From Micavibrio sp. (GTDB lineage Bacteria; Pseudomonadota; Alphaproteobacteria; Micavibrionales; UBA9664), in NCBI GenBank assembly GCA_002699085.1, contig PAAR01000006.1:49063-113062 (forward strand): DNA of 64,000 bases. The letters run 5' to 3'. Shown one piece after another: positions 46,169 through 54,700 of the stretch. The notes below the pieces were generated by a model. It was not told the DNA's origin. It worked only from the letters and a program-made list of their open reading frames with translations, and made no database searches. The number at the start of each line of letters is the position of its first letter. The first letter of the stretch is position 1. Both the position numbers and the translations under genes were made by a program.

Positions 46169-46504
46169 GCGCCGATACTGCCAATTAAAAACCTTTCTAA
46201 CAACTAAAATAAAAAGAATCTTTAAAGGATGTAGTAGTTGTATATCCCTGTGAAAATCGGGGATAAAACTTACCCCTATATTTATGCACAAGGGCTCTTA
46301 TTTTATGAATCGTTATAATTAAACAGGCTTTTACCCTATTCAATTTTTTATCCGTAGCATTGTATAAAATTAAATTATGTGTGTAAGGAGTCTTGAACTA
46401 TGTTTTGCGATCTGGGGATAAAACAATCCCCTAATTGATCCTTGCAAAAACACCTGACTTCTCCACAATGTTATACATAGGATTATGAATAAGGAGATAC
46501 AATT
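46169..46504. other. Candidate chromosomal replication origin (oriC) upstream of hemE
   Basis: This 336-bp AT-rich gap separates divergent hemE and an unknown gene. It holds the perfect DnaA box TTATGCACA (46282-46290). One-mismatch boxes are TTATACATA (46471-46479) and, on the minus strand, TTATCCCCA (46413-46421). Weaker boxes lie at 46258-46266 (minus) and 46348-46356. GGGGATAAAAC-N3-CCCCTA occurs twice, at about 46259 and 46414. Hand-sampled + strand segments suggest G about equal to C on the left and G above C on the right, as expected at an origin. A 12-codon frame with AAGGAG (from 46400) also lies inside. Confidence 0.6.
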
Positions 46505-47122
46505 ATGGACACATTGATATTTGTAAAAGCAGGTACAAAAGATATCAAAAAGCTTTTACCGCTTATCAATGATATAAGCCAATCAAAGAAATTTAGTGTA
46601 GAGAAAACTACAATTATGATGGCCTTTCTACCTTTTTATCAGGGCTGTCAGTTACTTGAAGTAATGGACCATGATAGTTTTCCGATTATCAAGCGCCGTT
46701 TTGTTTATAACCGTGAAGAGAATGAGATTTATTCTGTAGATTATAAGGATGAAACGCTTCAAAAATTGAATAATGATATTCCGTTATTTTTAGACGAGAG
46801 CACAGCGGCTGACTATGTCCGTTTCTATTTTGATATGGTTATTGGCGATTACGGCCGCTTTTATGTTGTTGAGAGTATTGATGATATTCCGTGGCTTGAA
46901 GATCCTACCCCTCAATTACGAAAATCTATGGCCAGTTTAGTGCAAGATATAAGCATAACGGCACAAACAAAAAATGATTATACACTCAAAGTTAGCCTGC
47001 TTTTCAAGAATTCACTGTTTGAAGCGATGGTAAAATTAACAAAAACAGGCGAAGTTTCAATTTTATCGCAAGATATTTTACTTCAAGATATGCCTGTCCA
47101 CGATCAAGCTTTGGGGCATTAA
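46505..47122 (+). CDS. Hypothetical protein, 205 aa
   Basis: AAGGAG stands nine bases before the ATG. The protein is soluble and I find no recognisable domain; it begins MDTLIFVKAGTKDIKKLLPLIN and ends with DMPVHDQALGH. It is the first plus-strand gene beyond the candidate origin. In Caulobacter the corresponding position holds a DUF299-type regulator; this protein does not look like one. Confidence 0.7.
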   Translation: MDTLIFVKAGTKDIKKLLPLINDISQSKKFSVEKTTIMMAFLPFYQGCQLLEVMDHDSFPIIKRRFVYNREENEIYSVDYKDETLQKLNNDIPLFLDESTAADYVRFYFDMVIGDYGRFYVVESIDDIPWLEDPTPQLRKSMASLVQDISITAQTKNDYTLKVSLLFKNSLFEAMVKLTKTGEVSILSQDILLQDMPVHDQALGH

Positions 47123-47313
47123 TGCGGGTTTGCGCATTTTAGAGTTACCATAATCAATTAATACTTCATTAACTTATTGAAAAAATTCACATTTTTTTGA
47201 AAAAAGATGTTTTTGTTAGGATTCTGTTTACCCTTTTCGACGATACTGGATATGTAGGCAGAAGAAAAAGGGTTCTGAACCTACAAAAGAGTGAGTTTTT
47301 AGGGGTAAGAACA

Positions 47314-48636
47314 ATGACAACGACAAATAACACATCTGACGGAAATAATGAGCAGTTACAAGTTAGTTGCCGTGTAGCGTATATGCTAGACGACGATCAA
47401 CCTGTTTTATGCACGCTTATTGGTGACCAGCCATTATTTTACGCAGATGAAATGGCAATAAATGAAATTGACGATGATGCTTTCGAAGATGATTTTGAAA
47501 GTACTGGCGATTTATTATTCCGCCTAACGACAGAAGATCTTCAGGCACGTGCCATTAAAATGGAAGAAAAACGTCAGGCATTTGTCGATGATAATAAACC
47601 AAATGTATATGATCTGTTTGCAGCGAATGCCGCTAGTCTTTCAGATACTAAATTAAATCAAGAAATTACTATCTCTCATCTGACCACCATTTTAGAGAAA
47701 AGTCGTCTTGGTGCTGAGCTTTTACGCTTTGCCCAAGACAACGCTATTACCTTATCGGTATCATCTGATACAGATTGCGTTATATATGATCGTGACATGT
47801 TGAGCATTTTGGTGCCAAGCTTTATGGAAGAAGGTACAGCCCTTGTTGGTTTGGCTCAAGAGCTTCGCCGTGCTTTTCAACATAAGCAAGGAACATTAAT
47901 TAACCCAGTAACATTTGCGGTTGAAGATGCAATAACAGTGAACCGTGCGCAGATTGCTGATCTTTGTGTATCAAAAATTCGTATTGCTTGGGAATTGAGT
48001 TTGACTGATGAAAAATCAGCATGGGAAGCAATTGCTGCTTCTGGTCTATCAGACATCGCTTTTTCTATGGTACGGGAAGTGAAAAATGATTTCCGTAGCC
48101 TTAATAATGGCTGGGCGATGCAAGTTGGCTTTGAAAAATGGTTCTTATCGGATCGTTGCAAATTGGAAGATAGGCGTCTTATCCAGACAATGCTTGCCGA
48201 CCATGGTGGCCATGTTTTTGAAACAGACGAGTTGTCTCATATGGTAAGTATTGAAGTGGTGACACGTCTTGGCCATATGCCATTTGGTAAAAATTACTTG
48301 TCAAATATTGCATCAAATATTGTGCATGACCCATTATACACAGAAGTGCGTGACCGTTCATCGGCTAACTTCTTATGGTTTATTAAGTTTGAAAGTGCCT
48401 TCCGTGATAAAGAACGCGACTTGAAAACGCCTGCCTCTTCGGCTAAGATGCCATCTTCAGTGAGAGCCACTCTTTTCGGTGGTGCAGAGGAAGAAGAGAC
48501 AAAGAATAATGAAGAAGGCTATTGCGAGGTCATCGCATTCCCGAGCATATTTGCCGACATTGCAGAGCAAAGACAACCAGTCCTTGCGGCAAGAGGCAAT
48601 AATATCGTCCAGCTCTTCGCTCATAAAGACCGTTAA
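47314..48636 (+). CDS. Hypothetical protein, DUF6782-like, without HExxH
   Basis: I start at ATG 47314 (MTTTNNTSDG), which has AGGGG upstream; the ORF-track start lies in the untranslated leader. The 440-aa protein has an acidic stretch (DDDAFEDDFEST, about 55-66) and a core (about 115-360). The core resembles, from memory, the putative metallopeptidase family DUF6782. At the place where I expect a zinc motif it reads GLAQELRRAFQHKQG, with no HExxH. The next gene is a divergent paralogue. Function is unknown. Confidence 0.7.
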   Translation: MTTTNNTSDGNNEQLQVSCRVAYMLDDDQPVLCTLIGDQPLFYADEMAINEIDDDAFEDDFESTGDLLFRLTTEDLQARAIKMEEKRQAFVDDNKPNVYDLFAANAASLSDTKLNQEITISHLTTILEKSRLGAELLRFAQDNAITLSVSSDTDCVIYDRDMLSILVPSFMEEGTALVGLAQELRRAFQHKQGTLINPVTFAVEDAITVNRAQIADLCVSKIRIAWELSLTDEKSAWEAIAASGLSDIAFSMVREVKNDFRSLNNGWAMQVGFEKWFLSDRCKLEDRRLIQTMLADHGGHVFETDELSHMVSIEVVTRLGHMPFGKNYLSNIASNIVHDPLYTEVRDRSSANFLWFIKFESAFRDKERDLKTPASSAKMPSSVRATLFGGAEEEETKNNEEGYCEVIAFPSIFADIAEQRQPVLAARGNNIVQLFAHKDR

Positions 48637-48661
48637 TTTTATTGATGGGGATGTCAAATCT

Positions 48662-49651
48662 ATGCAGACCCATTTGTCTTCAAAGCCGTTCATTACATTA
48701 GAACAAACCGAAAGTCTTGAGCCGATTGCTTTTGCAACGCTACTGGGTCACCAGCAAATTCAGCTTTTTGATGATGCTCTGCAAGCGCAACACCATGAAT
48801 TACTTTATGATCTAGTCTCTGATTTATCGCTGGTGAATAATGCCAGTATATTACTGAAAACAGCTGCGCATCACGGCTATAGCTTTGTTCTGTCTTTTGT
48901 TGAGCATGGCGGTTATGTGCTCGATCATCTGAATAAATGTCTTATCATTGATAATTTTGGTCTTGATATGGATATACTTGGTGCCTCTGATTATTACCAA
49001 GCACATTTATTTATCTCTCTTATTCGGGGGCTGCGGGATATATGGCATGAGATCCGTATGGGTGGTATTTATGATATCCTTAATCCAGAAGACATTATGA
49101 AGATTGAGCGCTTTAGAGCAGCTGATATCGAAGCTGTCACAGCCTCTATTTGTTGGTCAATGCGTAATGAAGGCTATGTCGAGTTATGGCGTAATTTAAT
49201 CTCTGGTGATGATGGCGATATTGCTATTGCCTATATGCGTGAAGGTGAAACAACACCAGATAGTCTTTCTGGCGGTAAAGCGTTACGCACCGCTTTTAAG
49301 CAATGGTTTACTGACCATAATAGATCAGATATTTGCGATCATCAGGCGCTGGAAATGATGGATTTACTGCTGCTTGAAAATAATGGTAGTGGCCGTGTTT
49401 TTGGTCAACATGCTTTAAATCCTACACAGATTTCAGGATTAATGGCGTTACCTGATGGTATGCGGTATTTATGTCCGATGAAAAATCGTTTATTGAGCGA
49501 TATGTTTTATACCAGCTTTGGCGATGATATTAACCAAGCGCATTTATTTCACATTATGCGTGAAGTGGCCTCTCATATGAGTTTTGGTGTCTCGTTCCAA
49601 AACCCAGATCTGGCCTCTAAAATTTTCCCGAAAGAAACGGCACTGTTTTAA
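48662..49651 (+). CDS. Hypothetical protein, paralogue of the preceding gene
   Basis: The ORF-track frame begins inside the upstream gene; I start at ATG 48662 (MQTHLSSKPFI), preceded by GGGGA. The core aligns with the upstream gene: LFISLIRGLRDIWHEIR beside VGLAQELRRAFQHK, and AFKQWFTDHNRSDICDHQALEMM beside GFEKWFLSDRCKLEDRRLIQTML. It too lacks a clear HExxH motif. It lies 25 bases after its paralogue, so the two are very likely co-transcribed. About 329 aa, no signal peptide. Confidence 0.7.
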   Translation: MQTHLSSKPFITLEQTESLEPIAFATLLGHQQIQLFDDALQAQHHELLYDLVSDLSLVNNASILLKTAAHHGYSFVLSFVEHGGYVLDHLNKCLIIDNFGLDMDILGASDYYQAHLFISLIRGLRDIWHEIRMGGIYDILNPEDIMKIERFRAADIEAVTASICWSMRNEGYVELWRNLISGDDGDIAIAYMREGETTPDSLSGGKALRTAFKQWFTDHNRSDICDHQALEMMDLLLLENNGSGRVFGQHALNPTQISGLMALPDGMRYLCPMKNRLLSDMFYTSFGDDINQAHLFHIMREVASHMSFGVSFQNPDLASKIFPKETALF

Positions 49652-49662
49652 TTTAGGCGCTT

Positions 49663-50790
49663 TTAAATCGCTTCCAAAATAATCGCCGTGCCTTGGCCGC
49701 CACCAATACACATGGTTGCTAGGCCGTATTTGGCTTTTTCACGTTTCATGATGGAGGCTAATTTGCCTGTGATGCGGGCACCAGATTCGCCTAGTGGGTG
49801 GCCCAGTGCAATCGCCCCGCCATCAATATTGACTTTTTTCTCATCTAGGCCGAGCTCTTTTAGAACAGAAAGAGATTGAGCGGCAAAGGCTTCGTTTAAT
49901 TCAGCTACTTCGATGTCTTCTATTTTTAAACCAGCACGTTTTAATGCTTTTGCCGTGGCTGGTACAGGGCCAATGCCCATAATTTCTGCTTTACAACCAG
50001 CTACACCGACCGATTTAATGCGCGCCAGTTTTGGTAATTTATGTTTATCCGCATAATCTTCCGAACATATGAGAACAGCACAAGCACCGTCTGTTAAAGG
50101 CGATGCCGTTCCTGCTGTTACTGTGCCTTCTGTATCAAAGGCAGGTTTTAGGCCAGCAAGTGCTTCTTTAGAGCTGTCTGCACGAATGGTGCCGTCCTCG
50201 CTCACATCACCAATGGCAACAAGTTCATCTTTAAATTTGCCAGAGGCTGCCGCTGACGCTGCTTTTTTGTGAGAATTCACAGCGAATTCTTCCTGAGCAT
50301 CTCGGCTAATATCATATTTTTTGGCCAAATTTTCGGCTGTAATGCCCATAGACATATAGGCTTGCGGGTAAATCTCTCCAAGCTTTGGATTGGGCATTGG
50401 GTTAAATCCACCCATAGGAATGCGGCTCATGCTTTCAACCCCAGCGCAGATAAATGCTTCACCTGCATCCATCTGAATGTAGCCAGCGGCCATTTGGATC
50501 GCTGTCATCGACGAGCCACAAAAACGATTGATAGTAACACCACCAATGCTTTCAGGGAGTTGTGCTAATTGACCAACGATTTTAGCTAGGTTAAAGCCTT
50601 GCTCTGCTTCAGGAAAAGCGCAACCCATCAATAAGTCTTCAATGTCATTAGTGTCAATTTTTGTTTCAGCAATAAGGGCCTTGATAACGCTGGCCGCCAT
50701 ATCATCTGGCCGCACTTTCGCTAATTCACCTTTATTGGCAAAATGATGTGGGCTTCTTTTATAACCGCAAATAACAACGTTTTTCTGCAT
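49663..50790 (-). CDS. Acetyl-CoA acyltransferase (thiolase)
   Basis: Thiolases cleave or form 3-ketoacyl-CoA in fatty-acid oxidation or polyester synthesis. The nucleophile is in NRFCGSSMTAI (Cys91). The other catalytic motifs are VAELNEAFAAQ, DGGAIALGHPLGESGAR (His) and MCIGGGQG (Cys). At 375 aa it is near normal length (about 390). It stands alone on the minus strand. It could follow the acyl-CoA dehydrogenase at 17.9 kb in the same pathway, but no linkage is seen. Confidence 0.95.
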   Translation of the reverse strand: MQKNVVICGYKRSPHHFANKGELAKVRPDDMAASVIKALIAETKIDTNDIEDLLMGCAFPEAEQGFNLAKIVGQLAQLPESIGGVTINRFCGSSMTAIQMAAGYIQMDAGEAFICAGVESMSRIPMGGFNPMPNPKLGEIYPQAYMSMGITAENLAKKYDISRDAQEEFAVNSHKKAASAAASGKFKDELVAIGDVSEDGTIRADSSKEALAGLKPAFDTEGTVTAGTASPLTDGACAVLICSEDYADKHKLPKLARIKSVGVAGCKAEIMGIGPVPATAKALKRAGLKIEDIEVAELNEAFAAQSLSVLKELGLDEKKVNIDGGAIALGHPLGESGARITGKLASIMKREKAKYGLATMCIGGGQGTAIILEAI

Positions 50791-50928
50791 AACTACTCCT
50801 TAGTGATTTGTAATAGCTTATAATGAATTAAATTGGTTAACAATGTGTTTCAATTTTTTGAATTGACAAGCACGCACGGCAGTTATACTTAGAAAAGGAA
50901 TTTATCTATAAAACAGGAGACACAAACC

Positions 50929-51351
50929 ATGGCGGCGACAATTGAAAAAGGTATTAAGCGCTCATGCTTAAGCTGCTCAACAAAATTTTACGATTTTAAT
51001 CGTACCCCTATTCTTTGCCCACATTGCGAGACTGAATTTGTTGGCTTTGTAAAAGTAAAAGGTAAACGTGGTCGTCCGGTGGCGGATCTTAAAGACTCTA
51101 AAGTGTCTAAAGCCAAGATTGTTGAAGATGACGAAGAAGATGAAGACGATATTGATTTAGACGATGATGATACTATCTCAATCGATGATCTTGATGAAGA
51201 TGATGATGCAGAAGACGATGATCTTGATCTTGATGATGATTTAGACGGCGATCTTGATCTTGATGATCTGGACGACGATGATGATATCGATTTAGAGCTC
51301 GATGACGAAGATGACGAGCTTGATCTTGATGATCTTAAAACATCAGAATAA
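50929..51351 (+). CDS. TIGR02300-type zinc-ribbon protein with poly-acidic tail
   Basis: The N-terminus has a zinc ribbon with cysteines at 13, 16, 30 and 33 (RSCLSCSTKFYDFNRTPILCPHC), the form found in an alphaproteobacterial family of unknown function (TIGR02300, from memory). A basic bridge (VKVKGKRGRPVADLKDS) follows. The last 75 residues are almost only Asp, Glu and Leu/Ile in an alternating repeat (DDDDLDLDDDLDGDLDLDD). ACAGGAG precedes the ATG. Confidence 0.85.
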   Translation: MAATIEKGIKRSCLSCSTKFYDFNRTPILCPHCETEFVGFVKVKGKRGRPVADLKDSKVSKAKIVEDDEEDEDDIDLDDDDTISIDDLDEDDDAEDDDLDLDDDLDGDLDLDDLDDDDDIDLELDDEDDELDLDDLKTSE

Positions 51352-51366
51352 GTGTAAAAAATAAAA

Positions 51367-51473
51367 CCCCAGTTTTAGTTCCTACGCCACTTTTTATACT
51401 GATTAGGCTTGCGCCTAAGGTTTTCCTCCCTGTACTCACCGGGCTATAAATAGTGTATAAGCTAAAACTGGGG
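51367..51473 (-). ncRNA. Candidate structured RNA closed by a 12-bp stem
   Basis: CCCCAGTTTTAG and CTAAAACTGGGG are perfectly complementary and enclose 83 bases. On the minus strand the 3' end is followed by TTTTATTTTTT, an intrinsic-terminator-like tail. Inside lie UUAGGC-GCAA-GCCUAA, a stem capped by a GNRA tetraloop, and UUAUAC/GUAUAA. The SRP RNA core (GGAAG with AGCAG) is absent. It is short for 6S RNA. No known family is recognised. Confidence 0.5.
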
Positions 51474-51705
51474 CTATGATATTTGTAATGAATATAAGAT
51501 TTGCCTGAAAAAGGCTTATCGTATGTGTTTTTGGTTTGTTGTTATAATTTAACACGTTTTCTCTCCACTACTTTTTCACATAAGCATAAAGGCCTATAGG
51601 GCGCAACTTGAAAATTTTTGACAATATATATTTCTGGTGATTCGGTCTATTACACTTTGCTTTTGTAACAAATTTTTTTGATACGCTGCATCATAATCTC
51701 TTTTA
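51474..51705. other. AT-rich intergenic leader before the NAD-GDH gene
   Basis: About 230 bases without a gene. One short hairpin (GCCTGAAAAAGGC, about 51506-51518) is visible. On the minus strand TATATT near 51500 could be the -10 of the RNA at 51367-51473. I see no clear plus-strand promoter and nothing else recognisable. Confidence 0.3.
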
Positions 51706-54700
51706 TTGTTAGAGGTTGATCCAATTGACGAATGGAGCGAAGCCAATTACCCTGAACGCAATAATCAATCATGGGTGTTAAAAATCATGGCTTATCAAAA
51801 ATTTCTTTCTCTTGCGGAAGCGTCACTAGATCACAAAGAACTCGCTCTTATCACAAAAAATTTGTTCGATAAGCAAATGCGCGCTATTGGCGAGGTTTCT
51901 GGAGACGTATTAACAGGAACGCCACAGATCATTATTGATACTTCGCCGAATGACCAAGGACGGAATGTAACCACTATTGCACTAATGACAGAAGATCGCC
52001 CCTTCATTGTTGATTCATTTGTCGCCTGTGTGCACGCAGAAGAATTAACCATGGATCATTTGCTCCATGCTAATTTCTTTATGGAGAAGAAGGGCGGTAA
52101 AATCTCTTACCAAAAAGAAGCCGACCCTTCGATGAAAGAAGCTGGTTTTATTTATGCCGAGCTTTCAACGGAATTATTGCCACGCCAGGAAAAAGCACTC
52201 TTAAAGAATTTGCAGACAATGGTGCAGGATGTGCGTTTGGCGACACGTGACTGGAAAGCAATGTTACAAACGATGCGCCGTGTTAAAGAAGAGATTCGTC
52301 ATATACCTGTCGCCCAATGCCGTTACCCTATAAAAGAATATGAAGAGTTTTTACAATATTTGCATGATGATAGTTTTACATTTTTGGGTTATCGCCAATA
52401 TAAGGTAGAGCATAAAAAAGACGGTCTTTCTTTAAAGCCCGTAAATGACAAAAGTTTGGGTATTTTGTCAACGGAACGAAAGCCTTCTTTACTGGGAAAG
52501 GAAGCTGAATTTTTCCCTGATGATTTGAATGATCTTATTAGCTATACCGATGTGGTGACGATCGGGAAAACGCAGAAACGCACCTATGTGCATCGCTATG
52601 TGCCGCTTGATCTAGTAATTATTCGCCGTGCCGATGATAAAGGAAATATTAGTAAAATTGATGTGTTTATTGGTTTATTCACCTCTATCACTTATTCACG
52701 TTCTGTGTTCACCATTCCAATGGTACGAGCGAAAATAAATAATATTGTTGAGCGCTCTCATTATAAGGAGCGGACTCATAATTTTAGGGCACTGACCCAT
52801 ATTTTAGAAAAATATCCACGTGATGAGATTTTCCAAACAGATGAAAAAGTTTTGGGCGAATATGCACGTCGTATTTTAGAATTACAGGAATGCCAGCATG
52901 TTGCGATGTTCCCGCGCCGTGACGTTTTTGGGCGCTTTATGTCGGTTATGGTTTATATACCACGCAGTATTTATGACACTAGATTAAGAAAAATTTACCA
53001 AGATATTTTGGCCGAAGGCTTTGAAGGTGTGTCTGATAGTTTCTACACAGCCATGGATGATTCACCGCTTGTAAGAGTGTTATTTGTTATCACCTCCGAT
53101 AAGCCGTTTAAGAAAAAATATGATAACAAAGCGATTGAACGCCGTTTGATCGAAGAGGGGCAAGATTGGACAGAAAAACTGCGTAAAATATTGCGTGATA
53201 AAGAAGACACAGCACAGGCCTTATCTCTTATTGAGCGATATGATGACGCATTCCCAGCTTCATACCGTGAGTATTATTCAGTTGAGCAGGCGCATCATGA
53301 TATTACCTTCATGGAAAAGGCTTTGGCTGAAAAACGATTAAAGCTCGATTTATATGCCACACAAGCGGGTGATAAAGAAACATTACATCTAAAACTTTTC
53401 AATCTTGAAAGCCCTGTTATTTTATCAGATATCCTGCCAATTCTGGCCAATATGGGTGTACGTGTGATATCAGAAAGCCCACATTTGGTTAAACCCGTTG
53501 ATGGCGAAACTGGGATATGGATTCATGATTTGAAGTTAGAGATTACCGGTGCTCAAGAAAAAGGCTTAACAGTTGATGATATTAAAGCCAATTTTGAAAC
53601 GGTTCTGTTTAAGCTTTGGCAAAAAGAGATGGAAAGTGACTCACTTAATAGCCTTGTATTGCTGGCAAATTTAAATGGGCGTGAGATCTCAATTTTGCGT
53701 TCTTACATACGTTATATGCGCCAGATTCGTTATTTACATGGCCAAGGCACAATTAATGCCGCACTGACGACCCATCCAGATATTGCGAAAGCTTTGGTTA
53801 CCTTATTTGATTGTCGTTTTGATCCTGAAAAGGCTTCAAAAAATCCAGAGAAAATGATTAAAGGCTGTTTAATCAGTATTAATGATTATTTGGAAAAAGT
53901 TTCAAGTATCGAATTTGACCGTATTTTTAGAAGCTTCCAAGATATTATATTGAATACATTGCGTACAAATGCGTATCAAAAAAATACTGAGGGCCATTTT
54001 AAGACCTATATAAGTTTTAAAATTAAATCAAAGGCACTAGCCGATGTGCCTGCCCCTAAACCTTGGGCGGAGATTTTTGTTTATGCGCCAAGTTTTGAAG
54101 GGGTTCATTTACGTGGTGGCCGTATCGCGCGCGGTGGTTTGCGCTGGTCTGACCGTCGTGATGATTTCCGTACAGAAGTTTTAGGTTTGATGAAAGCACA
54201 GATGGTTAAAAATGCTGTGATCGTCCCTGTTGGCTCAAAGGGTGGTTTTGTCCTGAAGCATTTGCCAAAAAATATTAGTCGTGACGAGTTCCAAAAACGT
54301 GGCATTGAGGCTTATAAAACTTATCTACGTGGGCTTTTGGATATCACCGATAATCTTAAAAATGGTAAAGTGGTGCCACCAAAAGACGTTTATCGCCATG
54401 ATGGCGATGATCCTTATTTGGTGGTGGCGGCTGATAAAGGGACAGCGAGTTTCTCTGATATCGCCAATTCTGTTTCACAAGAATATGGTTTTTGGCTGGA
54501 TGATGCTTTTGCTTCTGGTGGCTCAGCTGGATATGACCATAAGAAAATGGGGATTACCGCTAAAGGTGGCTGGGAAGCAGTTAAGCGCCATTTCCGTGAA
54601 TTAGGCACAGATATCCAAACGGAAGAATTTGATGTTATTGGTGTCGGTGATATGGGTGGCGATGTTTTTGGTAATGGGATGTTGTTATCTGAAAAGATCA

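Noticed and set aside
46169-46291. N-terminal extension of hemE in the ORF track
   Set aside because: Family proteins start near MKLIEALTN; the extension has no family similarity and would cover part of the candidate origin.
46400-46438. 12-codon frame with AAGGAG inside the candidate origin (MFCDLGIKQSPN)
   Set aside because: It is very short, overlaps the duplicated motif, and lies upstream of a gene with its own ribosome-binding site; not enough to call a leader peptide.
47123-47313. Leader with short inverted repeats (CCCTTTT...AAAAGGG, GTAGG...CCTAC) before the gene at 47314
   Set aside because: The arms are short and can pair in several ways; no riboswitch or terminator could be supported.
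51367-51473. SRP RNA, tmRNA or 6S RNA
   Set aside because: The SRP core is absent, there is no tRNA-like end or tag frame, and the length is below usual 6S size; left as an unassigned candidate RNA.
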